Shown in pieces: positions 34,962 through 42,800 of a DNA stretch of 64,000 nucleotides. Below the pieces are notes generated by a model. The model did not search any database. It was not told the DNA's origin and saw nothing but the letters and a program-made list of their open reading frames with translations. Source of the stretch: JAADHX01 sp964569385. Lineage in GTDB: Bacteria > Actinomycetota > Acidimicrobiia > Acidimicrobiales > Poriferisodalaceae. The position numbers and the translations under genes are program-made. The first letter of the stretch is position 1. The number at the start of each line of letters is the position of its first letter. Location: positions 101,495-165,494 of the forward strand of contig CAZMUM010000002.1 of assembly GCA_964569385.1 (NCBI GenBank). The letters are read 5' to 3'.

Positions 34962-35686
34962 GCATCGGTGGGCTGGCCAAGGCCCTAGCTACTGGCTCCA
35001 GTGAACACATCGCCCTGGTCGGTGGCGGTGGAAAAACGACCGCTCTGTTCGCATTAGGTCGGCAACTATCGGGCTCCACTGTGCTGACAACCACTACCAA
35101 GATGGGACGAGATCGCACCGGCGGCAACGTAGTCCTGTTCTCCCCGAGCGATCTCGAAGTGGCCAGAGGCCTGGCTCAACATCAGACGGTTCTGGCTTGG
35201 GGCCAGGACAAGGGCCACAAGGCAGCCGGCGTTAGCCCCGAAACTTGCGACCGTTGGTTCACGATGGCCGATCATGTCGTCGTCGAAGCCGACGGGTCAC
35301 ATCAGCGGCCTTTCAAGGCACCGCGACCGTTCGAACCGGTCATCCCCGCGACCTCAACCATGGTGGTGGCATGTGTTGGCTCAGATGCTCTTGGCCGGGT
35401 CATTGCCGACCAATGTCAACGCCCGTTGCGAGTGGCTGCGGCTGCTGGGTGTTCGCCGTACCTGCGGCTGACTCCAGAGCGGCTGGTTATGGTCCTTCTT
35501 AGCGATCGAGGGTCACGCAAGGAATGCCCCCCGACGGCACGATTTGTGGTGCTGATCAACAAGGTCGACGAAACCCACCGCGGCTATGTCGACGAAGTGG
35601 TTGACATTATTGGAGACGCGGCTCCCGTGGTTGCCATCGCCGCTTTCGACCCGTCGCAGTCACCCGAAGTTAGGGGGAGTACTTAG
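34946..35686 (+). CDS. yqeC: YqeC-family selenium-dependent hydroxylase accessory ATPase
   Basis: A 246-residue protein with a P-loop at residues 25-32 (VGGGGKTT), followed by STVLTTTTKMG and VVVEADGSHQRPFKAP, a Walker B-like acidic segment typical of YqeC. The C-terminal half includes FVVLINKVDETH, resembling a nucleotide-binding NKVD motif. YqeC is the partner of YqeB in labile-selenium Mo-hydroxylase maturation. The ATG at 34946 overlaps yqeB by 16 bp. Finding both YqeB and YqeC directly after an XdhD-type enzyme is the main reason for assigning the SDMH trait. Confidence 0.87.
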   Translation: MVEPVGIGGLAKALATGSSEHIALVGGGGKTTALFALGRQLSGSTVLTTTTKMGRDRTGGNVVLFSPSDLEVARGLAQHQTVLAWGQDKGHKAAGVSPETCDRWFTMADHVVVEADGSHQRPFKAPRPFEPVIPATSTMVVACVGSDALGRVIADQCQRPLRVAAAAGCSPYLRLTPERLVMVLLSDRGSRKECPPTARFVVLINKVDETHRGYVDEVVDIIGDAAPVVAIAAFDPSQSPEVRGST

Positions 35687-36411
35687 TGCCCGGTTCAAGC
35701 CCTCCGGCTCGCAGCCTCAGCGATCCGACCTTCACCGTGCCGGTCGCCTCGATGTTCGCCGACAGCCTGTCCGGCATAGAAACCCAGGCCAAGCTGCCGA
35801 CGTTGACCGAGGCGACAACTTCCGGTATCGATCAGCCATCCAGCGAACCACTGGTGCAAATCCAACACCCGCGAATTCGTACCCTGGGCAACTACTGGCA
35901 CGGTCGCTGGGACAACGCAATTCCCGAAACGTGGATTCGAGCCGAAGTCGCTAAGCGACTGTTAGCGGTGGCCGATGCGTTGCCTGCTCGCTGGGGCTTG
36001 GCCGTGTTCGATGCTTGGCGGCCGCTAGCACTTCAGTCCGAGTTGTACGACGCTGCTTACGCCGACCCGACAACCGAGGCTGGCTTCATGGCGTCAGTTT
36101 CGACTGACCCAGCAACGCCGCCGCCCCATCTAACCGGCGGTGCAGTAGATCTGACGCTCACCTTCAACGGCACCCCTCTGGCTCCAGGCTGCGGATTCGA
36201 TGACACAACTAAACTGGCCTACGCCGATTCGATCGAGCATCAAGATGGCGTCGATCGCGAGGTTCGTCGGTATCTGTACTGGTCGATGCGAGCCCAAGGT
36301 TTCGTTGTTTTCAGCTTCGAATGGTGGCACTTCGAGTTCGGCACTCGACGTTGGGCCGCGGTTACTGGGGGAACCTCGATTTATGGCCGAACCACGCCGC
36401 CATCGAGCTGA
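35686..36411 (+). CDS. VanX/DdpX-like M15D dipeptidase
   Basis: A 241-residue zinc dipeptidase of the D-Ala-D-Ala dipeptidase group. The zinc and active-site set is complete: His148 and Asp155 in PHLTGGAVDLTL, then Glu212 and His215 in EWWHFEFG. VDREVRRYLYWSMRAQGF is also typical. No signal peptide is evident, so it acts in the cytosol. The GTG start shares one base with the yqeC stop, making it the seventh coupled gene of the SDMH operon, an unexpected partner. It may recycle a peptide or an amide-like product of ring cleavage rather than act in vancomycin resistance, as no VanH or VanA is present. Confidence 0.85.
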   Translation: MPGSSPPARSLSDPTFTVPVASMFADSLSGIETQAKLPTLTEATTSGIDQPSSEPLVQIQHPRIRTLGNYWHGRWDNAIPETWIRAEVAKRLLAVADALPARWGLAVFDAWRPLALQSELYDAAYADPTTEAGFMASVSTDPATPPPHLTGGAVDLTLTFNGTPLAPGCGFDDTTKLAYADSIEHQDGVDREVRRYLYWSMRAQGFVVFSFEWWHFEFGTRRWAAVTGGTSIYGRTTPPSS

Positions 36412-36980
36412 TTGGCCTGCTGCATAATGTCGGCGAGGGTCGCTTCGCTAACTGGTTGCTGATCCCACACATCGACGCCGACATTGATCATCTGGTTCTG
36501 GTGCGTCCACTGCTCATGAACGTGACCATGTAGTAACCACTGGCCCTCGTCGACCGGTCGGTGGTTGACGAATCGGTCCTCGTCATGGCTGTCACCTCGG
36601 TACGGAAAATGGCACGCCAAGATCTCAATGCCACCAACGTTGATGGTTGTGGCGTCCCTGATTACGTCGTCGAACCCAGCATCCAAGTACCGCGTGACCC
36701 AATCGGCCCCCTTGTCGCCATAGCCGATCCAACAGCGGTCGTGGTTACCGGCTACCAGCGTCTTGGTGCCGTTGAGTTGGGCTGCTAGAGGCAACGTGTC
36801 GGCGAGCGTTCCGAGAGCAAAGTCGCCGAGCACCCAAACGTCGTCGTTCGCTCCGACGACCTCGTTCCATGAGTCGACCAAGGCCGCGTTCATCTCGACT
36901 ACATCGGTGTAGGGCCGGTCGCAGTACTTGATGATGTTGGTGTGGCCGAAGTGAATGTCGGCGGTGAACCAGGTGGTCAT
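36381..36980 (-). CDS. Calcineurin-like metallophosphoesterase
   Basis: A 199-residue phosphoesterase with the complete dimetal motif series: TADIHFGHTN (DxH), WVLGDFALG (GD), VAGNHD (GNHD), ACHFPYRG and LLHGHVHEQW (GHxH). The ATG at 36980 overlaps the stop of the upstream phosphotransferase gene (TAATG), so the two are translationally coupled. It overlaps the 3' end of the convergent VanX-like gene by 31 bp. The family cleaves phosphomonoesters or diesters; pairing with a choline-kinase-like protein suggests a phospho-metabolite, but this is an inference. Confidence 0.88.
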   Translation of the reverse strand: MTTWFTADIHFGHTNIIKYCDRPYTDVVEMNAALVDSWNEVVGANDDVWVLGDFALGTLADTLPLAAQLNGTKTLVAGNHDRCWIGYGDKGADWVTRYLDAGFDDVIRDATTINVGGIEILACHFPYRGDSHDEDRFVNHRPVDEGQWLLHGHVHEQWTHQNQMINVGVDVWDQQPVSEATLADIMQQANQLDGGVVRP

Positions 36981-37858
36981 TATGGTGCGCTGAGTTGTTC
37001 GTAGGCGGTGTTGAACCAGTGAAGGTAACGGTTTGTGTCGGCTTCGTAGTCGAGGTCTAGCGTTGAGACGCGTTCTTGGGTGAGGTTCCAAAGCAGCTCA
37101 CGAAGCAGCGAAGCACACTTCATGACCAGCAGCGTTGCCAGATCGTCCCTCGTTGGTTCCCGCCCGAAGTAGGCGCCAATGAGCGTTTCGTCGTCGCTCT
37201 GGGAGAACTCGTTGTTTGATGACAAGTTGGCCAGGTCGAACCACGGCGAGTTCCAGCCGGCGTACTCCCAATCCAGCAACCACAGCCTGTTTCCGTCGTC
37301 CATGAAGTTTGCGGCCAAAAGGTCGTTGTGGCAAAACGCGGGCTCGATGGGCCCCAGCCGTTTCTCGAGATCGTTGTTCCGCGCTGCCAAGTCCGACAAA
37401 GAGCCGCTGAGCCGACACGTTTGTGCCGATGCTTCGGCGAGGTAACCGCGACAGACGTGAAACACCCAGAACATGAGCGTGGGGCCGCGCAAATGCTTCG
37501 CAACCTCGCGGTGGCAGGTGCCGAGGACTCTCCCAAGCCTGGCAATCATTGCTGGCTCGGCTAAGTCGCTCGGCTGAAGAGTGCGAGCCTCCACGTACCG
37601 CATGACCAGCGCCCCGGGCTGATGATGAACTATTTCTGGTCCGAGCCCGGCCCTATGGGCTGCGTTGCAAGCCGCCAACTCATGTGTACGAACAATTCCA
37701 TGCGCGGCAATGTCGTGGCCAAGCCGCACCACCATGGCGTCGGTGCCATCTCTGACAACGAAGTTGGTGTTGGTGGTTCCGCCAAGTAGTGGTTCGAGTT
37801 CGATTGGACCGGCCCAACAGGGCAACTCGGCCACGAACTCTTCGGCAGAACCTGTCAT
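36980..37858 (-). CDS. Choline/ethanolamine kinase-like aminoglycoside phosphotransferase-fold protein
   Basis: A 292-residue kinase-fold protein. The N-lobe has LLGGTTNTNFVVRDG, a choline-kinase-like phosphate-binding loop, and MVVRLG with the candidate ATP-binding Arg/Lys strand. The catalytic loop is FCHNDLLAANFM (HxDLxxxN), and the metal-binding Asp is in LLDWEYAGWNSPWFDLANLSSNNEF, characteristic of choline and ethanolamine kinases. An AAAGGA site precedes the ATG. It probably phosphorylates an alcohol or thiamine-like compound. It is coupled to the metallophosphoesterase and divergent from an SDR gene. Confidence 0.85.
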   Translation of the reverse strand: MTGSAEEFVAELPCWAGPIELEPLLGGTTNTNFVVRDGTDAMVVRLGHDIAAHGIVRTHELAACNAAHRAGLGPEIVHHQPGALVMRYVEARTLQPSDLAEPAMIARLGRVLGTCHREVAKHLRGPTLMFWVFHVCRGYLAEASAQTCRLSGSLSDLAARNNDLEKRLGPIEPAFCHNDLLAANFMDDGNRLWLLDWEYAGWNSPWFDLANLSSNNEFSQSDDETLIGAYFGREPTRDDLATLLVMKCASLLRELLWNLTQERVSTLDLDYEADTNRYLHWFNTAYEQLSAP

Positions 37859-38006
37859 GCAGAAGTCCTTTCGTTGGCCAGACCCAAATCTGGGCCGTCA
37901 GTTCGGTACGGTGCGAGTATGGGTCACCGACGTGGTTATTGTCACATCGTTAACGCCGCAAACCGGCCTCAAGGCAGGGCGAGTTCGAAGCAAAGGGTTC
38001 AGTGCG

Positions 38007-38927
38007 ATGTTCGCTAGTGGATTTACCGACACAGACGTCCCCGATCAATCCGGGCGCACGATCGTGGTTACTGGCGCCAATACCGGGCTGGGGTTCGAAA
38101 CCTCGTTGGTGCTGGCCGGCAAGGGTGCCCGAGTTCTGCTCGCCTGTCGATCCGAGGACAAGGCTCTGAAAGCGATGGGCCTTATCGAGGCGAAGGTGCC
38201 AAATGCGGACCTTGGTTTTGTTGCTCTTGATCAGGGCGATCTAAGCAGCGTCCGCGAAGCCGCCGCGGTGATGGCCGAAGAACCGCGAATCGACGTGCTG
38301 GTTAACAACGCAGGCATCATGATGCCGCCTCGCGAAATGACTGTCGACGGTTTTGAAAGCCAATTCGGGGTCAACCACCTCGGAACGTTCGCACTAACTG
38401 GGCTGTTGCTCCCGAAACTCTCCGAAAACAAGGGCGCCCGGGTCGTGGTGACCAGTAGCTTGGCGCACCGCAGCGGACGTATCATGTTCGACGATCTTGA
38501 AGCCACCGGTTCGTATCGGGCCCAGGAGCGTTACGGCCAAAGCAAGTTGGCGAATCTGCTATTCACCTATGAGCTCGATCGGCGTCTTCGTGCTGCGGAG
38601 TCCTCCACGATTGCGGTCGTCTGCCACCCCGGTATTGCCGACACTGAGTTATCGAGATCGCTGCCGGCGGCCGTTCGCATCCTTACCCCTCTCATACGAC
38701 CAATGTTCAACACGCCACTTGAGGGCGCCTGGCCGACCCTGATGGCCGCCACCTCCCCCAACGTCAAGGGTGGCCAATATTTCGGACCGGCCCGTCGCTT
38801 CGAGACAGCAGGCCCGGCCCGCAAGGTCGACTCGTCAGCACGCAGCAAAGACGAAGACCTAGCGGCGAGGCTTTGGGACATCTCTGTCGAGTTGACCGGA
38901 GTCGACGCCGCAACCTTCGGTTGCTAA
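38007..38927 (+). CDS. SDR oxidoreductase, retinol dehydrogenase-like
   Basis: A 306-residue SDR. The cofactor turn is VVTGANTGLGFE, followed by LLACRSEDKA and DVLVNNAGIMMPP. The catalytic motif is RYGQSKLAN (YxxxK), with Ser in VVTSSLAH. The length and C-terminal shape match retinol dehydrogenase/WW-domain oxidoreductase-like SDRs common in actinobacteria. ATG 38007 gives a normal N-terminus; the open frame further upstream has no family similarity. It is divergent from the choline-kinase-like gene and followed by long inverted repeats. The substrate is unknown. Confidence 0.88.
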   Translation: MFASGFTDTDVPDQSGRTIVVTGANTGLGFETSLVLAGKGARVLLACRSEDKALKAMGLIEAKVPNADLGFVALDQGDLSSVREAAAVMAEEPRIDVLVNNAGIMMPPREMTVDGFESQFGVNHLGTFALTGLLLPKLSENKGARVVVTSSLAHRSGRIMFDDLEATGSYRAQERYGQSKLANLLFTYELDRRLRAAESSTIAVVCHPGIADTELSRSLPAAVRILTPLIRPMFNTPLEGAWPTLMAATSPNVKGGQYFGPARRFETAGPARKVDSSARSKDEDLAARLWDISVELTGVDAATFGC

Positions 38928-38928
38928 C

Positions 38929-38977
38929 CGGGGTTTCACTCTCACTGTCACACTTATCGGGTTCGAGCGAAACCCCG
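38929..38977. terminator. Stem-loop just after the SDR stop
   Basis: CGGGGTTTC (38929-38937) and GAAACCCCG (38969-38977) can form a 9-bp stem with a 31-nt loop. It starts 2 nt after the SDR stop codon. There is no T-run. Confidence 0.4.
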
Positions 38978-38990
38978 AAGAACGAAACGA

Positions 38991-39054
38991 CAGACCACTA
39001 CTGTCACCGGGAAACGGCTGCGGGCGGACGTTTCCCGGTGACAGTGGAGGTCTG
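38991..39054. terminator. Long inverted repeat between convergent SDR and PIN genes
   Basis: A perfect 17-bp arm pair (39000-39016 with 39029-39045) encloses a 12-nt loop. After a 3-nt bulge on each side, CAGACC (38991-38996) pairs with GGTCTG (39049-39054). Its position between two convergent genes fits a bidirectional terminator or transcript block. The length and near-perfect symmetry are unusual. Confidence 0.6.
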
Positions 39055-39075
39055 CGTAGGAGGTTCTGAGCCGGG

Positions 39076-39465
39076 TCAGACCTGCACGACGGTTAGGCCG
39101 TCGAGTACTGGGAAATCTTGGTCCTGGGTGATGACGGGAACGTTGGCGGCCATGGCCGTGGCCGCAATCCAAGAGTCGTTCACTGGCATCCGGAGACCCG
39201 CATCTCGAAGTAGGATTCTCAACTTCGCCCATGCCGATGCGACATCGTCATCGATTGGCAACGGCTGAAGAGACAGAACCGCGGTGAGCGTGTCGAGGCG
39301 CCTGGCCCGTGTCGAGGTGTCGTTGGCAGCGAGAACTCCGGCGCGTAGCTCTCCAACCGTGATGATCGAAACGGCGACCTCGTCTGGCAATGCGTCGAGG
39401 TCAAGGGGCCGTGCAGATTCGCGCGCGATGAAAACTGAGGTGTCGGCTAGGCCTCGCGATGTCAT
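39076..39465 (-). CDS. vapC: PIN-domain ribonuclease toxin (VapC-like)
   Basis: A 129-residue PIN-domain protein. The acidic active site is visible as LADTSVFI (first Asp), VGELRAGV (Glu), NDSWIAATA (Asp) and TQDQDF (Asp). The ATG overlaps the antitoxin stop by 4 bp. Its order after a Phd/YefM-type antitoxin identifies a VapBC-type type II module. VapC toxins cleave specific RNAs, commonly tRNA or rRNA; the target here is unknown. Confidence 0.87.
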   Translation of the reverse strand: MTSRGLADTSVFIARESARPLDLDALPDEVAVSIITVGELRAGVLAANDTSTRARRLDTLTAVLSLQPLPIDDDVASAWAKLRILLRDAGLRMPVNDSWIAATAMAANVPVITQDQDFPVLDGLTVVQV

Positions 39466-39713
39466 AGTGGCAAATCGTCGGTTGTTTCGTTCGACAGCGA
39501 TGCCAGGTCGGCTGTCAGCGCGCTGTCGGCTTGGTGCCGAAGGACAAACTGTGAGAATCGAGAACTTGCCATCCACACAGGACGATCGGCGGGTGGCTTT
39601 AGTTCGGCCACGGCGCGGCCGTCAACCGTGATGGTGATGTGTTCTCCCGCCGACACTCGATCGAGCAGCGATCGGGTGTTGTTTCGAAGTTCGCGCGAGG
39701 CAACGTCGGTCAT
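39462..39713 (-). CDS. Phd/YefM-family antitoxin
   Basis: An 83-residue antitoxin. The N-terminal DNA-binding fold is recognisable as DVASRELRNNTRSLLDRVSAGEHITITVDGRAVAEL, the Phd/YefM signature, and the C-terminal acidic segment (DLASLSNETTDDLPL) is the toxin-binding tail. An extended -10 (TGC-TACAAT) lies 6 nt upstream of the ATG, so the mRNA is probably leaderless and the antitoxin should repress its own promoter. The overlap with the toxin gene is 4 bp. Confidence 0.88.
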   Translation of the reverse strand: MTDVASRELRNNTRSLLDRVSAGEHITITVDGRAVAELKPPADRPVWMASSRFSQFVLRHQADSALTADLASLSNETTDDLPL

Positions 39714-39719
39714 GCGACG

Positions 39720-39725
39720 ATTGTA
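39720..39725 (-). promoter_or_regulatory. Extended -10 element of the antitoxin gene
   Basis: TACAAT preceded by TGC on the minus strand, ending 6 nt before the start codon. No clear -35 hexamer is visible at 17-18 bp, as is common for extended -10 promoters. Confidence 0.5.
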
Positions 39726-39785
39726 GCATATTTGCGACGAGGCTGATAGTGTCCGGCGGTAGACTTCACAACCCTGGGGAACAAG

Positions 39786-39814
39786 GTCGAGTACAAGAAT
39801 GTCGAGTACAAGAA
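39786..39814 (+). repeat. Tandem 15-bp-period repeat at the UxaA start
   Basis: GTCGAGTACAAGAA occurs twice (39786-39799 and 39801-39814). The ATG at 39799 arises inside the repeat, so the ATG may be a slippage product rather than the ancestral start. Confidence 0.6.
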
Positions 39815-41265
39815 GGCGAGGCGACCGAGTGATAGTTTTACACCCGCGAGACAACGTTGAGGTTGTGCTCGATGAGGGCTCTTCGCTAAAGGGCCACAAG
39901 CTGGCTCGTGTCGATATCGCCGAGGGCGAATCGATAGTGAAACTCGGCGAGATCGTCGGCATGGCTACCGAGCCCATCGATTCTGGTGCCCACGTTCACT
40001 CACACAATGTGGCTCCCGATCGGCGGCTGGTGACTGCCGCCGAGGCTGGGTCCAACCTCGTCGCGTCTCCAGACGCAGGGGCCCGCACCTTCGATGGTTA
40101 TGTTCGCTCCGACGGGCGGGTGGGCACGCGCAATCACATCGTGGTTCTCACCACGGTCAACTGCTCGGCATCTGTGGCCAAGGTAATGGCGAGGCAGGCT
40201 CGCGAATCTGGCTTGGCAGCAGCGGTCGATGGCATCTCGGCACTGACCCACGAAGGCGGGTGTGGCATTGGTGTTGACAGCGCGTCGCTGGCGAATCTCC
40301 GGCGCACCATCGCCGGCTACGCCACCCATGCCAACACTGGCGGTGCGTTGATTCTCGGACTGGGTTGCGAGATCAACCAGATTCAGGGCCTTCTCGACGA
40401 GTTCGGTCTGGTCGAGGGCGATCGGTTGCGGGTGATGGGCATCCAAGAGCAGGGTGGGAGCTCGGCAACTATCGCGTCCGGGCTCGCGGTCATCGGCGAG
40501 ATGGTCGACCTTGCCGGCGCCGACACGCGAACTCCGGCCCCACTAGCGGAGCTAGCGCTCGCACTTCAGTGCGGAGGCTCCGACGGCTACTCGGCCATCA
40601 CCGCGAATCCTGCCCTTGGCTACGCCTCTGACCTTTTAGTCGCCCACGGCGGAACAGCCGTGTTGGGCGAAACTCCCGAGATGCATGGGGCCGAACACCT
40701 GCTTGTGCGCCGAGCTCTCAACACCAGCGTTGCCCAGGACTTGCTCGACCGTCTTGCCTGGTGGCGTCAGCACAGCGAACCAGAGGACAACCCGACGCCG
40801 GGCAACAAGGCTGGCGGCCTTACCACGATCGCCGAGAAGTCTCTGGGTTCTGTGGCCAAGGGTGGCACCAGTCCACTTGTCGATGTGCTGCGCTACGCCG
40901 AACCCATCAGGCGCAAAGGGTTCATGATTATGGACTCACCTGGGTACGACCCGTGTTCGGTTACCGGCGAGATTGCCTCTGGTTGCAATCTCGTCTGCTT
41001 CACCACTGGCCGTGGAAGCGTGTCTGGTTTTGTGCCAGCTCCGAGTATCAAGATCGCTACCAACACCGGCGTTTTTGAGCGTATGCGCGAAGACATGGAT
41101 CTCAATGCCGGAACAATCGCCTCGGGCGAAGAGTCTGTAGCCGAGGTAGGCGAACGGATTTTCGAGCTTCTTCTAGCAACCGCTAGCGGCCAACAAACTG
41201 CGAGTGAGGCGCTTGGATTTGGTGAAGAAGAGTTCGTACCCTGGCAATCGGGCGTGGTTACCTGA
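39799..41265 (+). CDS. UxaA-family hydro-lyase (altronate/galactarate dehydratase-like)
   Basis: A 488-residue protein combining the short N-terminal SAF domain (about residues 11-95) and the large C-terminal dehydratase domain of UxaA/GarD proteins. Conserved blocks are DGRVGTRNHIVVLTTVNCSA, the histidine/cysteine segment LTHEGGCGI, GLGCEINQ, LQCGGSDGYS and CNLVCFTTGRGS. The family uses iron to dehydrate sugar acids. Typical family members begin close to the GTG at 39829, which has a GAGG site upstream, so the first ten residues from ATG 39799 may not be translated. Neither a uronate isomerase nor a mannonate enzyme is nearby, so the substrate could be another hydroxy acid. Confidence 0.83.
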   Translation: MSSTRRRGDRVIVLHPRDNVEVVLDEGSSLKGHKLARVDIAEGESIVKLGEIVGMATEPIDSGAHVHSHNVAPDRRLVTAAEAGSNLVASPDAGARTFDGYVRSDGRVGTRNHIVVLTTVNCSASVAKVMARQARESGLAAAVDGISALTHEGGCGIGVDSASLANLRRTIAGYATHANTGGALILGLGCEINQIQGLLDEFGLVEGDRLRVMGIQEQGGSSATIASGLAVIGEMVDLAGADTRTPAPLAELALALQCGGSDGYSAITANPALGYASDLLVAHGGTAVLGETPEMHGAEHLLVRRALNTSVAQDLLDRLAWWRQHSEPEDNPTPGNKAGGLTTIAEKSLGSVAKGGTSPLVDVLRYAEPIRRKGFMIMDSPGYDPCSVTGEIASGCNLVCFTTGRGSVSGFVPAPSIKIATNTGVFERMREDMDLNAGTIASGEESVAEVGERIFELLLATASGQQTASEALGFGEEEFVPWQSGVVT

Positions 41266-42136
41266 GCCGGGAGGCCCCGCGGTTGGCCGGCGCGATCGCC
41301 TTTGTCTGCGGGCGCCCATTTATCGACAGGTTGGTGGTCTGGCCGACCGATACATCGACCTCTTCGAGGGCGTCGACTAGGGCGTTGAGCAACAATCCGC
41401 GGTACCAAGGTTCGAGAGTGCGGTCGTCGATCCAGGCGTAAACGTTGAAGAACATGGCCTCGCCTCCAACGTGATCGAAGGCCACGAAGGGCTCGCGGTC
41501 AGGTGAGTTCCACGCCAGACCTTCGATGGTTTGGTTCATGACCGTCAGCGCCACGGCTCGGTCGGCAGCGCAGTCGAGTGGCACCTGCACACAGATTCGC
41601 CATCCCCCCATCCGGCTGTGGTTGAGCACCTGGTTCTCCTGAAACAGCGAGTTGGGCACCCACGCCGTCGAGCCGTCTGGCAATGCCAGCTCAGTTCGTA
41701 ACATCGAGCGATAGAGCACAACCCCATGAAGGTCGCCAATGGTCACGACTTCGCCCACCTGGTAGATGTGGTCGATGCGAATCATCGCTCCGGCTACGAG
41801 GTTCTGCCCGACCGGAGTGAATACGACAGCGCCTGTGAATCCAATGGTTGCCATCACCGCGGCCATTCCGGTGATGTCGATGCCGACGGCACCGAGACCA
41901 GCGATCGTCATCACGACGCCTACCGCCTTAGGAACAAAGAACAGCAACTGTTCGCGCAGCCGATGTTCTTCGACGCGTCCGATTGCGATCTTCACTAGGC
42001 GGACCGCGATCAGTGTGCCCAAGATCGCGACTGCCAGCCGCCCTAGGCTCTCGGCCACTGAGATGGACAAATCGCCCAGATCCAGTGTTATCGATCCGCC
42101 GTCATCTGTTGTTGGTACGCCCGGTATTTGTGGCAT
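41258..42136 (-). CDS. MscS-family mechanosensitive channel
   Basis: A 292-residue small-conductance channel. ATG 42136 follows an AGGGG site. There are two to three membrane helices: about residues 28-50 (AVAILGTLIAVRLVKI) and 65-90 (FFVPKAVGVVMTIAGLGAVGI), then the pore-lining TM3 with MAAVMATIGFTGAVVFTPVGQNLVAG. The MscS beta domain follows (VGEVVTIGDLHGVVLYRSMLRTEL, VPNSLFQENQVLNHS). It protects cells against hypo-osmotic shock. It is convergent with the UxaA gene, overlapping by 8 bp. The family is clear, and conduction or regulation is not deducible. Confidence 0.88.
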   Translation of the reverse strand: MPQIPGVPTTDDGGSITLDLGDLSISVAESLGRLAVAILGTLIAVRLVKIAIGRVEEHRLREQLLFFVPKAVGVVMTIAGLGAVGIDITGMAAVMATIGFTGAVVFTPVGQNLVAGAMIRIDHIYQVGEVVTIGDLHGVVLYRSMLRTELALPDGSTAWVPNSLFQENQVLNHSRMGGWRICVQVPLDCAADRAVALTVMNQTIEGLAWNSPDREPFVAFDHVGGEAMFFNVYAWIDDRTLEPWYRGLLLNALVDALEEVDVSVGQTTNLSINGRPQTKAIAPANRGASRLR

Positions 42137-42323
42137 CCCTTGGCCCCTCAGCAAGGCCCGCAAGTGTGTACTGTAACACAACCGTAATGTCGGGCAAACC
42201 CCACTCGGCCTTGAGTGACTTGTTGAGCGGCCCGCGAACGAGCAGTGACCTTCTGCTCTGCATCGATGGGGTCTAACCTGAGACACTGATGAACTAGCAG
42301 CAGTTGAAGAGAAGGACGTTGCC

Positions 42324-42725
42324 ATGACGAAGTCAGCGCTTGATCAACCAGCACGATCTATCGCCAGGTCCGAGCTAGTCATCGGCGAGCGCAACGACAC
42401 CCTTCGCACTTTGGCCTACCGGATGCATGAGGCCAACTGCAGTGCCCTTCTTGTTGCCAACGACGACAGCTACGCGATCGTGACCGAGCGCGACATTGTC
42501 GACTCACTGGCGAGTGGTGCAAGCCCCGACGAAGAGTGGGCTGTCGATGTCATGACCCGAGATGTGCAGAGCGTTCAAGGCTCGGCCACCATCGCCGACG
42601 TAGCCGAGCTCATGCAAATGGCGGGCATTCGCCACGTGTTGGTCGATCTGGACGACGGGGCGGTTGGTGTGGTGTCGGTGCGAGACCTCCTCGAACCGTT
42701 GTTGATGCACGTTTCGTCCGGATAA
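42324..42725 (+). CDS. Two-CBS-domain protein
   Basis: A 133-residue protein made almost entirely of a CBS pair: first repeat NDTLRTLAYRMHEANCSALLVANDDSYAIVTERDIVDSLA, second repeat AVDVMTRDVQSVQGSATIADVAELMQMAGIRHVLVDL...GVVSVRDLLE. CBS pairs bind adenine nucleotides and regulate partner proteins. A GAGAAGGA site precedes the ATG. There is no attached enzyme domain. The divergent MscS channel gene is a possible partner but this is speculative. Confidence 0.88.
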   Translation: MTKSALDQPARSIARSELVIGERNDTLRTLAYRMHEANCSALLVANDDSYAIVTERDIVDSLASGASPDEEWAVDVMTRDVQSVQGSATIADVAELMQMAGIRHVLVDLDDGAVGVVSVRDLLEPLLMHVSSG

Positions 42726-42800
42726 TCGCTCGGGCCGGGCCACACGCATTATCGAACACTACGCGGCGTGTTTGGGTGAGACTCCATCCATACTCTCGCG

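Noticed and set aside
35686..36411. Vancomycin-resistance determinant
   Set aside because: Only a VanX-like dipeptidase is present. No VanH or VanA ligase or VanRS pair is nearby, and the gene is fused to a selenium-cofactor operon.
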